A stretch of 64,000 nt of DNA from Clusia tigrina (taxonomy: Eukaryota; Arthropoda; Insecta; Diptera; Clusiidae), in contig OV050030.1 in NCBI GenBank assembly GCA_920105625.2, positions 425,138,240 through 425,202,239 on the forward strand, read 5' to 3'. The notes under the pieces were generated by a model, which was not told where the DNA came from, ran no database searches, and was given only the letters and a program-made list of their open reading frames with translations. Numbering within the stretch: position 1 is the stretch's first letter; the number at the start of each line of letters is the position of its first letter. Shown in pieces: positions 1 through 13,200 of the stretch. The position numbers were made by a program, and so were the translations under genes.

Positions 1-2390
1 TAAAAGCAGCAAATAAAGTTCGACAAAAGGCTTAGAAACGCTTCGAAGCGATTGTTTGCAGTGAATTTCACAAAAAACTCACTCATAGAAGAAGATTCGT
101 AAAAATTGTGTTTAAATATTTCAAGCGTGAAATCAACAAGTAAATCATTTTAAGACACTAACGAATTGAGTAAATACGATTTCGCGCCGCTCCCCTCACA
201 TTTCGACGAGCATTTAAATTACCCAAAGAGATACAGGAGATAATACCAGACAACAACAAAAAGGTATACAGTCGTATCATCACATGGGAAAAAATTGGAA
301 AAGAAAAAACTACACGCCTGCCAATTGACAGCGGCACAGACCTACAGAACCAAGCACAGAACGTGGAAATAGAGACAATTTCGAGTCCACAACAAAACAC
401 TTGGGAGCAGCTCACGAAGCAAAAGCATCGGGCGTGCGCTGCAACCAGCAATTTCCAGTGGAAGATATTTTAATCAATCCAAGCGTGCTGCGGGGGGGAG
501 GTAGCAACAACAAAAAAGAAACTGCAAGTTTGCTTCTCATGTGAAACCAAAGTCAACGGCAACAGCAACAGCAACAGCGGCAGTGGCAGCGGCAGCGGCA
601 GTGGCAGCGGCAAATGCAACATGACCATAAAAATATAATGCAGCCGGAGCAGAGCGCATGATTTATGTGCACTATTGTTGTTGTTCTTATTATTGTTGCT
701 GGTGCTGCTAGTAATGTGACTGAAAGTGATTATGGATGTGTGTGTGTGTGAATGTGTGCAGCTCCACCACCTCCCGTAATGGTTTCTTCCACAATTGTTT
801 TTCGAAATTTATGTGAGTTTTCAATTTTACCAAGGATCATCTCCACTTATACGAGTAGTCTGCCAGACCAGGCTGGTCACTTTTAGGCATTCACGGAGCA
901 CTCGTCTTTTGCATAAGCTCACAACCTATTCAGCTGCCGTTGCGCATGCACAACACTAACGCTGCTTAGATTTCATTCAATTCATTATGACAAACATGGG
1001 TGGAGCCCAATATTCTGCGTGTTTGATAAGTAAACCCAGCGATCATGGCTGCAGGCGATTTCATTCTTCTGCTCCTTTTTGTAATACAAAAGCCTGAGAA
1101 CAATACAAAAGATTTATGCATATGTGGAGAAGGAACTTTGTTTCTAATCACTTAAGAGCATTCGCAAGGAATTGGAAGGGATGTGAGAAACTGTAGAACA
1201 GAGGATACCATTCTGAGTCGATAAACAAATCACAAATCTTTGTTGAGTCTTTTGTTATTATGGAAGAGAGATGTGATCATGCAAAACACTATTGTAACAA
1301 AGGATAAAACATTTATTTTCCAAAGAAATAAATTGTATTATTAAGATTATTTCTCAGCGAGTTTATGGACAAGACAAGTTGCACACAGTAGTTGCAATTG
1401 TGTATGTGTAGGTATGCCACCGTAATAATTTTCAGAAGGAGAATTATTGAAACATTTTGGCAGATCTTAAAGCTATTTCGGACACGCCACTTGTCCTCAT
1501 CAGAGATCTTTCAATGAAAGGCAATTTTTTCCCATGCATTTATTATGCATCAGAAATCAACAGCATACCAACGATGAGCCCTCCCAGGAATCAAACATGG
1601 GCATTCAGCTGTGGTAATCTGTCCATCCAGACAACTACGCTAACTGCAGGTGGTGAACTGCCTGATCAAATTCTGTTCATATATTGTTTCATTCCACCAC
1701 ACTCTAAACTACTAGTAGCTGTGTCTCATTATTACCAAAGAACATATAGAATACAGTTGATATGAATGTATTTGTGCGAGTTCTGCTAGTGTAAGGAGGT
1801 TTTAAAATGGATGTATGTAGTGGTAAAAATACACTGCACCCCCCTTAACTTCTTCTTTGTTATTGCCCTCATTTGCTCCGTTAAGTCTCTCTTTCTATTT
1901 TATTACATTTCAGTGTCATAGTACATTACTTTTTTGAGTGGACAGACTAATTAAGCCTGATCAACATTAACTAAAGTATTATGCTATAAGTACGCTTCAA
2001 CGGAACAATCCAAAGAGTTATCAAAGCTCTTTTCTGAGTAAATGATATTAAGGATGAACGCAGGTACTAAAATGTCGCCAACTTTATCTTAAGATAGGCC
2101 AACATATCGGTTAGGAAACATGGATAAATAGCAAATATGACGTTATTCACGGTATAACTTCGCCCAAAATGCGTTCCTCCAACTGTTGGTTCTTTCCTTA
2201 CAGAAGGATAGATACTAAATAGTGTAGGGTCTTACAACTATGTATGCAATATAGTGTATGTTTACAAGTGAGTGTTTACAAGAAACTTTAAACGAAGAAT
2301 ATACATTTCATGCAATGTAATAATAAGTAATTATTATTGCTGGTAATTTGTAAAATGGCCTCGGGAGAATCGTGTTTATTTTGTTTATAC
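1..2390. other. No supported gene; possible 5' UTR-like or intergenic DNA
   Basis: About 2.4 kb without a protein I can recognise. Short open frames exist on both strands, but none resembles a known family or shows convincing splice sites. Positions 556-612 are a CAG/GGC-rich purine-pyrimidine tract of the sort seen in fly 5' UTRs, and 738-750 is a short TG run. It could contain a non-coding first exon of a neighbouring gene; this is inference only. Confidence 0.4.
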
Positions 2391-2392
2391 CG

Positions 2393-2434
<42 letters not shown>

Positions 2435-2536
2435 GTAACCTTACACCACAATCAATTATGAGTGCAAGGTGTTCGGGGAATGAGTACTAGCTACAGAGGC
2501 TTTCGACTCGAAGAGAAAAAGATTTTTTACAAAGAA
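2391..2536 (-). mobile_element. tRNA-derived SINE copy, 5'-truncated
   Basis: Minus-strand copy of the SINE seen complete at 20835-21044 and 42724-42931. On the plus strand it begins with a long (ATT)n tract (about 2392-2434, the SINE's TAA-rich tail). Next comes the conserved 3' body, including the reverse of the CTTGCACTCATAATTGAT segment and the TTCGACTCGAA hairpin core. The tRNA-like head with the A and B boxes is missing, so this is the usual 5' truncation. The tail is longer here than in the other copies. Confidence 0.8.
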
Positions 2537-3840
2537 TCGATTATATTGGCATGCGAAACTAGCAACAAAAAAATATCGTTATGAAGCTTTGTTCGAAGAA
2601 ATCCGATATTTCGTTCTCTGATCGCTATTGCAGAATTTATATTGGATTAAAGGAGAAAAAATGTGGGCTTATTAAGGTACAAAAACAAATTTGTTGCATA
2701 ATTTTTGGCGAAATACTTCTTAGTTTGTCTGGCTTGACAACGGTTATGCAAAGCAGTGTAGAGTGCAATGACCCCTCGGTGAATCATACAATGTTGAGTT
2801 TGAGCATGAAGTCGCATCTTTTGAATATGAACCAAGACACCAACTAAAATAATTAACGAGACGTGACAATAATATTGCTATAAACATTTGGTACGGTCAT
2901 GTACTTGAGAAAGGCTGTTGGCTAACCAAACTGGTCAGAATACATGGAAGTACTCGCATAAGCTCCACATTGAAACCCACCATAAATGTTTGCACAGAAA
3001 CCGGTAGGAGGGAACAGAACAGGTTGCGAAACCAAGCTGGAGTTATTCAAGGCAGTATCAGCGCCACCAATTGAAGACCGGACTGCGCAAGGAGATTGTG
3101 TTTGAAAATCAACTTGGGTGTGAGCTACTCAGCTTGATGGGGATAATGACTCAAAAGTGGCCCAAGGAGAGTAGAAAAAAAAATCAATGTAACGCTGCTT
3201 CTTTCCATAAAGATTACTGTTGTCATTTTGGGTGATGCTAAATGAAGAAGGAGAAAGGATCAAATTTGTATACTGCTAGAAAAGTTATTATTTTTGTTAC
3301 TATATGAGAATTTATAACTTGGCTGAGTCTCTAATTTTATGTCTACAATTCGGTTGCTTGAAACACTCCCGGTGTTTCGGGATAGAGACTACTTTTTCAG
3401 ACTATCAGTTTAGTGAAGTGAGTTGACCATATGTGTATATGATAATTCTAGGTAATGTTTTGCAGCAAGCCAAGGATATCTTTAGCCTCCAATTTAAGAC
3501 TTATTATTTCCCTTACTCCAATGTAACGGTTTGAAATTTGAACGATTGTCTTCAGTTGCCGATATTATTGCTTAGAAGATCATTTAATCGCGTGTTTTTG
3601 TGGTATATTTGTCTCTTTCTCTCACTCTTTAATTGCTTCTCGAAAGTAAACAGCGACATATACTCAATCTTATTCCCACTGAACTGTCACAGAGCAACTT
3701 TCATATAACCACTCATAATGAGAGGAAGGCTACACTACAATTTCAGTTAATTTTCAGCACATTGAGTTAAGCTCCAAGTTAGTTTTCAGACTTTCAAGGC
3801 ATATTATAAGCAATGTGTGACTAATAAGATTTCTTAATGG
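2537..3840. other. No supported gene
   Basis: A small plus-strand open frame (2581-2847, 88 codons) overlaps a minus-strand one. Neither has a recognisable domain. Otherwise AT-rich spacer. Confidence 0.4.
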
Positions 3841-3845
3841 GTGCT

Positions 3846-3995
3846 CAGGAATATCACGAAACCAATGCAATATGTCTGGGATATGCTTGGCGGTTATGAG
3901 ACACCAACTGCCCGCTGCTCCAAAACTTGTTGAGGTCGTTCTTGTGTAGAGGGTAATTAGCGAATGACGGAGTATTGGTTCTACTGGTCGAGCGG
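3846..3995 (+). pseudogene. Very degraded Tc1-like transposase C-terminus (tentative)
   Basis: The plus strand reads a YVWDMLGG-like stretch after an NITKP segment. In another frame it then reads PKLVEVVLV-like residues. This echoes the C-terminus of Tc1-type transposases, where a 'HVWDMLGRR...NL.EL..AL..EW' pattern is common. At least one frame change and two stops are needed, and no terminal repeats were found. It could be chance; the match is short. Confidence 0.25.
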
Positions 3996-4278
3996 TATGT
4001 TTTCCGTTATACTTGTCTGTGCATAACTGTGGAAGACATCACTGCGGACAAGGGTACAATGTACACAGTTTCAACTATAATTGATGCTTTACCACGAAAG
4101 ATTCCAAAGCGATGAAAACTGATTAGACACAGACACAATGGAAAATATTATTTGTTTTTATATTTCAAATGATTGGTTTTCGTTTTTTTACTCCAACGAA
4201 ATTTCATTTTAATTTAGAATTATTTCCACCACTTCTTCACAGCCTTGTCGCTAATTTGCTTTGGAAGGTAATGAAAAA

Positions 4279-4631
4279 AACAACAGCAACAACAACAACA
4301 GTAATTATAATTTTAATCAAAGTTTACGATTTTCATTTGTTCGTGTAGCATACTTTTCCGCAACAACAACAACAACAACATTAACAACTTCTTAAAACAA
4401 AAAAAAAGTGTTTAATTTTTTTTCTTAATTTAAACTTGTATATGTAACAAAATCAACCACAGCGTTCACACCTTAGGAAAGAAAATAATGATGTACGTCA
4501 GGCGTTAAAGACCGAGCAACAACAATTTAAATACAACACACTTGTGCAACAGAGTTCTTAACTTATGGGCTCTTCGCACACGTTTGTTTCATTTTGTCGC
4601 TGCATTTCCTGTAATTTTCATTTAATTGCTT

Positions 4632-4668
<37 letters not shown>

Positions 4669-4669
4669 A
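4279..4669. repeat. Clustered CAA/GTT microsatellites
   Basis: Short (CAA)n runs occur at about 4281-4302 and 4360-4381, and a (GTT)n run at about 4631-4669. CA repeats follow at about 4757-4772 and ATAC/ATGC runs near 5058-5093. These are simple repeats typical of fly non-coding DNA. They create spurious poly-V and poly-Q type open frames. Confidence 0.85.
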
Positions 4670-5940
4670 GAACTTAAAACTACAACTGCAATCGATTGGT
4701 TTCCTTCCTGTGCAAACGAAAGCGCGACAAAAGTTGCCAGCATTTATCTAAAGGAGACACACACACACACACTCACTAACTGCACACAGGCAGACCGCGG
4801 AGCCGACATTAAGATATGGGCTTGAAGCCGTTTGTTTATTGCATTGCATCCGGTGTCATCCGTTTTAAATTTATTTACTTCTTCTTGTTTTACTATTCGA
4901 AATTTTCTTGTAAATTTCAAAACATTCACTATGAGCGCAAGCGAACGAGCGACCGCGCATGCGTACTTTACTAAATCACAGGCGTATATGAGGAGCCACT
5001 CTCTATGCTCTGGCCCAGGCAGGCGGATAGACAACCGTCCACAACGTGTCTCAACTACATACATACATGCATACATGCATACATACGTAGCTGAATCAGC
5101 CACCAGCAATATTATAAGTCAGTCGGCGATGAAACGATGAGCCACCACAACAGCACTAGCAACAACAAACACGGCACTAAGATTGGCACAACCGCAACCC
5201 AACAACTTTGCGAGTCAACAACGCCATACGACTGAGCAAGCGAGCGAGTGGTCGCGGTTTGTCTGTTTGGAATCAACTTTTTACTGTGCTCATTTTGCAC
5301 CCTACATCGATGGGGGACATGTGTATTTGGAAGTTGCCTCTCACTTAGGTGCTCCCCGCTAAGCTAGATGCGAGTAGGCGGTTAGGCGCAATGTGATGAA
5401 ATGAAAGTGTGCGATGCCTGTGGCTTAAATGCAAAACATATCAAGAAGACATGCATATGTATATGACAGGAGCATATTTATCTGTTTTCCATATTCCACA
5501 TCTATAACAAGTGAGCCTTGAACATGCACCCGTATTATGGACCGTCAGATTTGAGCGGGAAAGATGAAGATTCTAATATTACTGTCTCCAAAATACTTGG
5601 TAGATGCTAGTATTGAACCATAAAATTGAGGTGTATGTATATTTCAAAATCCACCATAAGCCATTGTAATCATGAAGTACATGTCTGAGCTTCGGGAGAA
5701 CTGAACGTAGCTCTGTAACTAGTTAGTTCTTTATTGAGCACAACGCTGTGCTGTCCGTTGAAAGTGTCCGTCGTTCTGAATTTGCTTCAGTAAAATTGTA
5801 CACATTTGTACAGAAGGCGGCAGTGGCGAATTGAAACTCCATTGCTATAATTAACAGAAATATTTTGATTTTTAAGCTGTGATAAAGTGTGAAACCGTTC
5901 ACTGAAATGGCTTACCAGTAGATAATTCTGTGTGAAATTT
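4670..5940. other. No supported gene
   Basis: Overlapping open frames on both strands at 4744-5140 have biased, repeat-driven composition and no domain similarity. The remainder is ordinary spacer. Confidence 0.4.
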
Positions 5941-5943
5941 CCT

Positions 5944-6085
5944 AGGACATTTACTCAGAATCAGGATGAAGGAAATATAAAAATTTAAAAGTGTAACTTT
6001 TTAGTCTAGAAATTATCCAGAACATTTATTTACTCGGAATCAGGATGAAGGAAATATACAAATTTCAAAGCTTAACTTTCTAGTT
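5944..6085. repeat. Tandem duplication, 79-bp period
   Basis: Two diverged tandem copies share the ATCAGGATGAAGGAAATATA core, with the shared segment at about 5950 and 6029. The copies differ by several substitutions, so the duplication is not recent. Confidence 0.75.
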
Positions 6086-8645
6086 TTCCTTATATAAAAA
6101 GTTTGTCTAATACACCATAAGAAAGGATATCCAGGTTAGCTCTGCTTTGAAATTGTTTCAGCCCACTTTAAGTACTTACCTCGGATCCGCCACTGGAGTA
6201 TGACGACTATAACGCCGTCATTATTAACGCATTAACTCATTCTGCTGTCTGCCATAATCGAACACAAAGGCCAGTGTTAAGTTTCCTTTTGGCCCGAAAC
6301 GCATTTTAAATAAAAAATAATAATGAAAATATTGCAAAAAAACACAATTCAATCGGATTCGATTCGCAATTTTCAACGAAAGCGCTGCAGAGAAACACAA
6401 TTTGCAAAGAATAAAAAAAGACCACAACCGCAACAACAACAGTGAAATAATGGTTTGGACGAGATGGGACGGCTTTTTAAATGCAGCCTCTTTCTGTATG
6501 ATCTTATTTTATTTTGCATTTTAATCCTTTTAAGGCAGTCAAGCAAGAAGGCAGGCAGGCAGGCGATACAAGCGCAGATACCTTGGCTCTCTGGACGTCG
6601 GCCATACAAAACTTACATACTTGTATGTGGGCAATCACGCTGCGATAATGTGCACGTATGTAGCTGCCGACAGAGACTTTAAAGCGGGCAAAAATCTAAG
6701 CAGCAAACGGCAGATGTGTCGTTCGAGCGTGTTGCATTTAATTAATACTCATCCATAGAAGCAAAAACAAAGTGCAGCTGTTAAATAAAAACAACAAAAT
6801 TATAAACACAAACAAGAAATGAGATTCGAGCTTCATTTGTGCCAAAAAGCATAACAAAAAATAAATAAACACAACGGCAACAACAACAACAGCAGCAAGC
6901 AGAAAAATACCAGAAGCCAATGTATCCGTTGTAGCTGCTGCTAAAAAGCCGCACTCAAGCGTCAGAAATTAAACAAGAATCAGTTTACAACAACAGCAAG
7001 CAACAAACACGTTAGTTTGACTTGCGCAAGCAACGAACAATCTACCGAACGAAGAACCGAGTGGCATGCAAGCGCACTCACACTTGCGCAAAGCTGGCCG
7101 CAGCCGAAACACGCACGACCGGCCGACCACGACTCAAAGCGGTCGTTGTTGGTCACCACTCAAAAAGCGGGGGAAACAAATGCTGGCAGCGAACGTACAT
7201 AAAGCGGCTCTATGAGATAAGACCGCAAAACAAGAAATTAAGTGAGGTCTCAATAAAGGGGTTTAATTTCGTAAGGAACTCGTACATCAAAATACGCAAT
7301 TATAAATAAAAAAAATAATTCAGAATAAAAGTTACTGAACTCTTCAATTCCAGTGACCAAAAATGCAGCAGATTACCTACCGACTTTATTCGCTGTTCTG
7401 TATGTATTTCGTACTAATTGAGGATCAAATTTCCACTCGTGCTGCGCGTTGGCAACTCTGGCCATGCAGCACACTTGCTGCAGCGCTGATTGCGCTCTGG
7501 CCAACAGCCTTGACTTTGAATGCTTGCTTTGACTTGCGTGAGTTCGCCTGACAAAGTTTGCCTCTTCCCTCGGCTGCAATTACAGCTAAGCTGCAGTTGG
7601 GAGGGAATGTGTGTGTAGATAACAGGTTCCGTTTGGCCACAGCCACGAATGCGTGCCAAGTAATTTGTGTAAATGAGCGTGGTTTGCAGCAGGTTACAGT
7701 GCTGCACAAACCACTTATTTTCGTTTTATTTATGTAGGTATTTAAATTTCATTTCCAGCATAGCGGATTGAATCGGGACAAAGCTATCGTACGCGCAGCC
7801 TACTTCAATTGTCGCCTTGGGTCTGTGCTGTGGAAATTTGTCAACCTTTTTTTACTACGCGCCTGCAATAAATTTTCGCATTTTAATTTATTTTCAGCTT
7901 GGTTAGATAGGAAACAAAAGCCACATGAGTCAGACGGGCATACAAATGAACAGACGTGCATATAATGCCATTATACCAACATTACGATGGTAATTCAGTC
8001 TATTGTCGCCTATTGTATATTTCCCATCATTATATGCAGTCGAACATAGAAGAGCGTGACTTAATTGCCATTTGATCCAGTTCTACAATTGCCTCGTTCT
8101 ACCCACACAAATGAAACATAAATCAACTTTTTTCCACAATAGAAATGATGTAATTGACAAAATATGACTCGATATAGAATTTTAGCTTTTGCTGCGACCT
8201 TGATGAACTTTGATGACCCTCCATGCCCATTACTGTTTTGGGTGGAACACTGGTGTTTGGATGGCTTAATACTCCACCATCAAAAAGAGAAACATATTTA
8301 TTCTTTATTTATTTATTTATTAAAATGAAATGCAATTATAAATAATTATATTACATGTAAAAAGTTAGACAGCACTAGCTTCAGGGCCTTCAGCTGGGAG
8401 GTAATTTTAACAACATTGGTTGAGAAGTATATTTTAACACTTCTAAACTTAATCATGCTACGATTTTTATGTCACAGTTAAGCTGCAACTACTCTTGAGA
8501 CTATTTAGTTTCTTCAGTACCTAAGTATTCCAGGGTTTAATTGCACTATTTGTTTCTTAGTTATGTTTATTGGCAGGTACATTGACAATTCAGAACAGAA
8601 ATAACAACAAATAAACACCTATAAACAGTTCAAACCAATTCATAA
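6086..8645. other. No confident gene; CAA-rich UTR-like stretch
   Basis: Positions 6740-7020 are rich in CAA/CAG runs, and 7017-7310 has overlapping open frames on the same strand. A 62-codon frame begins at 7363 in a good start context (CAAAAATGC), shortly after a TTCAATTCCAG acceptor-like string. Its product has no similarity I can name, and open frames also run through on the opposite strand. I therefore do not call a gene. The AT-rich stretch around 8290-8350 has TTTATT strings that could serve as minus-strand poly(A) signals for the gene at 8646. Confidence 0.35.
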
Positions 8646-9752
8646 CTATTTCAGCAGCAAGTCCAAGCGATTTTGTGATCTATTTTTCCCAGACTGCGAC
8701 GTTTGTGTCTTAAGCAATGAGGCCAATTGCAGCAGAGCATGTTTTTGTTGTGTATTAGATTGCACCTTAGGCGTTGGGACTGTTTTCTTTTGCTTGTTTT
8801 TGTTTTTGCTTTTCGCTTTCAGTGCTTGATTTAGCTGGGCCTTGGTACTTGTGGTGGAGACCGTTCTTTTTACAGTTTGTGCTGGTTGCTTTCTTACTTT
8901 GGTAGTTGAGTTCTGCAGAGGCGGTTGCTGTGCCGCCACTTTGTTAAAGTCCGTCTTAATGGCAGTTGGCACGTTTTTCAGTCCTGCAGTGGGATCCTTC
9001 TTCTTTTTATGCTTTTTCTTCTTCACCTTTTCAAGGCTACTGATATCTGGCTCAGTGATTTCCTCTACTTCCATAGTCGGCTTCCGCCTTTGATTTGGCT
9101 TCTCCAGCGGTACCAGCGTTTTGTGTTTACAGAAGTCACAGTGTATTTCCTAAATAAAATTAAGCTTGAAATTGTAAATTTTTGTCGATCGATTTGCTTA
9201 CCATGTTACTAGTCACACGCTTCTGCAGCCATTTCGCCCGCCGCCGCTGCTTTTGTGTGAGCAGCCCTGTTTGTCGGGTGGTTTGGGACAATTGCAATTT
9301 TGCTATCAGCTTCTTTGCTTTCGCACTGCGCACTTTTTGCGGTTGTAATTTAAGATGAAACTCGTTTTCCGTCCAAAAGCATGAGCATCGTGGACACATC
9401 TGGGATGCCCCAAATTTCTCTTTCGGCACTTGCAGACTGTTCCTGGCTACTTTCCGGCAGGTATTGCTATTTGAATACAACAGTTACATATGAGCAGAGT
9501 AGTTAACAAGGAGGCGAGAGTTATCTTTATACAAGTAACTTTTACTTCTAATAAAGCTCGGTTTATGGAATACACTATAGAAGCAACGCACTGAATTTGA
9601 AATTTGAGTTGACTTATTCCATGAACATTTACTTACATATAGTATGATTTAAGCAGTTTCTTCGTGTGTGCCTCTGGCTTCGAGCAATCGGCTGTAATTG
9701 GAAGCGCATTGGCGCAATTCCAAAGTAGTTCCACTGTTCCTTCTACAGACAT
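8646..9752 (-). CDS. C18orf21/UPF0711-family zinc-ribbon protein (RNase MRP-associated in vertebrates)
   Basis: Three coding exons: 9752-9637, 9466-9202 and 9149-8646. They join in frame (phases 2 and 0) with GT donors and AG acceptors and give 294 residues. The start is the ATG at 9752, opening MSVEGTVELLWN. A CPRC motif in exon 2 and a CDFC motif at the start of exon 3 form the split CxxC...CxxC zinc ribbon of the family. A lysine-rich middle (KKKKHKKKK) follows, then a C-terminus ending in LLLK, like the vertebrate proteins. Known of the family: human C18orf21 has been described as the RNase MRP subunit RMP24, related to Snm1/Rpp21. A nucleolar rRNA-processing role here is inference. The protein is longer than the roughly 220-residue human form because of the basic tail. 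It is head-to-head with anillin. Confidence 0.85.
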
Positions 9753-10226
9753 TTTTCTTTAAACCCATATATTTCTTATTATATTTGTTCTGATGAAATA
9801 ATTTACTTTATTATTCCTTACTACAACTGTGCGTGCAAAATATAAATAAAATATTTCCATATGTTAGTTAAATTTTAGCAAATCGGAATATTGAGCTAAA
9901 TCTATTGTGAATTTAGCAAATTGTCGTTGAATATTTCTCTTTGGGATTTGTAATGGGAATTTCCCTGGGAAATTCTCGTTGCAATTCAATTTCAACGTTT
10001 GTCAAATACAGATTACGGAACGCGTTGGTCCCGCGGAAACGAAGCGAAAAATCGGTGAAAAATACATATATTTATTAGTTAATATTACAAGAAAACGGTA
10101 GAATCTATAAAATTCCCTGGCAAGAACCAGATGCATTAAAATTCCAGTGGATTGAAAGAGATTGTGTGTAAAAAAGCTGCAAACAAATTAATAAAATAGA
10201 ACTGAGGATAACACAGCGTTTGCAAA
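9753..10226. promoter_or_regulatory. Shared divergent promoter/5' UTR interval
   Basis: 474 bp separate the start codons of the minus-strand C18orf21-like gene and plus-strand anillin, so both promoters and 5' UTRs must lie here unless further 5' exons exist. The stretch near 10017-10050 is locally GC-richer with CpGs. No TATA box or DRE could be placed with confidence. Bidirectional activity is inferred from layout only. Confidence 0.5.
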
Positions 10227-13200
10227 ATGGATCCTTATGCTCAGGTGAGTGTAAAAATTTGGAAAATTTCAAGTAATACGGAAAACTTATTCTGAATTGT
10301 TTGTATCTTGAATACTAAACACACAGCGCTTGCTCGAAAAAGCTGAACAGCGAAGTCGTGCCCTTGGAATTTGCAACGCTAGCAAATTTCCATTCGCTGA
10401 GAAAGTCACCGAAGCTAACGCCAGCAGCGGCGCAAGCGCAACGACAGCGTCACAACAAAAACAGTATTCACAACAACAACCACAGCTACAGTTGCGTTCG
10501 CCTGCGCTGTCAACGCATGTAGCAACTAACTCGGCAACCACTCATAAAATGCAAGTAGTTGAAAAAACTCCAATGGAGGCATCCACTTCAACAGTGGTGT
10601 CAGCAAATAAAGTGATGCGTCAGTTCTCCGCGTTGGATAAGGAAAATATGGATTTGGGCATTGAAATTAACATTACGACAGACAAGAATATTGAAGTGAG
10701 TATGTTGCAAGGGAGGGTTGCACGTCAGAATGCAATGAAGTTACCCCTTTAAATGAAATCTTCTGCGCCACGTAAAATGCGCGTTGAATAATCAAACTTT
10801 TGTGTTGATTAAATTTTAGGGAGTCATATTGAAAATTTGTCATTGCATACATTTCTTTTAAATGTTTCAGGTGCAAGTGGAAGTAGAGGAACAGGATATA
10901 ACAGACGAAGATGGAGAAAATAGCTCTCAATTCCCGACGAGCGCCAAGGAAAATATGAATCAACAACCACTTGCGAAATTACGCGACACTTCTCGCAATA
11001 GGCTGCAGCGCCTGGGAGCACTTTATTCCAATACAAATGACCTCTCATCGCCCATACACCGCACTGAGGGCAAATTTCATGCCGACTCTTCAGAAAATGG
11101 TGCCTTCGAAGGCAGCCCAAAGAAATTGAAGCAGCGTTATGGAAAGTTGGTCGCGCTGGCCAACACCATTAATCAGTGGGAGGACGACAGCACGACACAC
11201 TTGGTGCCGCCACCGAAACCGGATTTGCCCAGCAGGCGACTGATGGAGACGGGGAAAAGCAAGGCAACCAAACCAATTGGGGAAACCGTACATCATGGTA
11301 GCGATTCAAGCAGCAATAAAACTAAGCAATTAAACTGGGATCCAAAAGTAATCAACTCGCTGGAGGCACAAGGATTTCAAAGGCGTGACTCTTCCCAAGT
11401 CAAAATATCATACGACTACTGCCGTGAAGATGAGGAAAATAATCAGGAGAAAACGGAGGTGATGGCGAAAGTATCTGAGGGTAAATTGAGTAAGAAATTT
11501 GAACCTGTCCCGGAGGAGCAGATACCTTTAATAGGGGATAAAAAGCCGCCAACAGTTAAAGCTGGTCTGGTGTCGGGGCGTACGGCAGCCTTTGAGAGCA
11601 TCAGTAGCAGCAGCTCTAATAAGTACCCGCAGCGACCACAAAAAGATCCCACAGAGTTGTCCTTAAGGGAACGCATGCAGTTGTTTGAGAAGAACAAAGG
11701 AGAGGCTCTTGTGCCAAAAGCAGCGCTGGGCATAGCGCCGCCCATTAGCAAAATTCGACAGGACCAAGCAGCGAGACGCGAGGACACCAAAGGTAAACAC
11801 TAAAATACAGTTAGGTAAAAGAAGAACAAGAAAGTGTGGAAATTGCAGAACTTCTGTGATGGTGTCTGCCTTTTTCCGACTGGCATTTCGCTATTAATTT
11901 CCATCGCTATAAGAGTGGGAAATCCACGTAAGTAGGATTATGCTTGCTTAGTATACTAAACGTGCATTTGATGCGCGGGTTTCAGTTGAAACTACCTCTG
12001 CCCAAGTAGGTAGTCACCGCGCAATTGAGCGGAGTGCCACTTCTGCGAAATTCGTACCTGCTGCGAGTGTTTTTGCAATCGCTCAGTGAATTATTTTTAT
12101 TTTGGTTGTGGCCGCTAAAATGCCTTATACTGAGAATTACCTTTGGTTTTACTATTCCATTCGGTTAGTTCGAATTGTAATTAATACACTGTAAAAAAAA
12201 CTGTACAAATGCCACCTTTATTCTTATTGAGTGTTTTTGTGACCACTAAATACACGTCTTTTTCCAGGCCAAATTTCGGCTTCCTCAAGCGGCACCTCCC
12301 TAAGTGTGAAAACCAACGCCGACAGCAAGGTTCGCGATAAAGTTGCCGCCTTGGTGGCGAATGCAACTTTATCCGAAAATAAAATCAAAGCGGATATACA
12401 AAAGCAACGCCAGGAGGATATGCAAATCCTGGCAAATCGCTTCAATAGGCAAAAGGATATATTCACAAGAGAACAAACGGAGCAGCAACATCTACATCAA
12501 CAGAAGGCAGGGCAATCACCACATCAACAGTCGCAGGTAAAGGCCACAGCTGCCGCCCTAATCAGTGCGTCCAATGTGGCACGACCTCCGCCACCACCAC
12601 CGCCACCTATGCTCAAAGCCGCCACGCAATCCGAGCTGAATGCGTTGGCCCACAAGCGTAGATCACGTAAGTGTGAGAAATTACCAAAAATCCATGTTTC
12701 CTTGTCCTATTTGCGACGTGTCTCGTCCCACTCGAACCTTTGTTAACATGCCTTCATTTTAATTGCTTGCAGCAGGCAGTGTAATTGATGAGGAAAGCAA
12801 GCGTGCCAGAAAATCGATTTCGACTGGTCTGAGCCAATCGGCGGATCATCGCCTGTATCCCGCTCTTTCTGATTTAGAGTCGAACGGTTCGGCTACGGAC
12901 AACGACAACTGCTGCACCACGGCCACCGTGTCGGCGGGGCGGAGCACCGGCGACGACGAAGTTGATGATTATGAAGAGGATACTGGTGAACGGGACGAAA
13001 ATAACAGGTGGGCGGATGGTTGCTATTCCTGTTTGTTGTGTTTACTGTGCATTGAATGATCAATTTAAGAGAAAAGTTCAAATATTTGTGTGGCGGTTAC
13101 TTTCTTAATCGTTTAAGTTCAACAAAAATAGCTTTAATTTTAATTCAAACACATTCTAGTTAAATAATTATTATATATTTATTAAGTTTATCCTTATAAC

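Noticed and set aside
4744..5140. Overlapping 121- and 102-codon frames on both strands
   Set aside because: Composition is driven by ATAC/CA repeats; no domain, splice or start support.
7363..7709. Small secreted-protein-like frame with good start context
   Set aside because: Frames are open on both strands here, the product has no similarity I can name, and no downstream exon was found.
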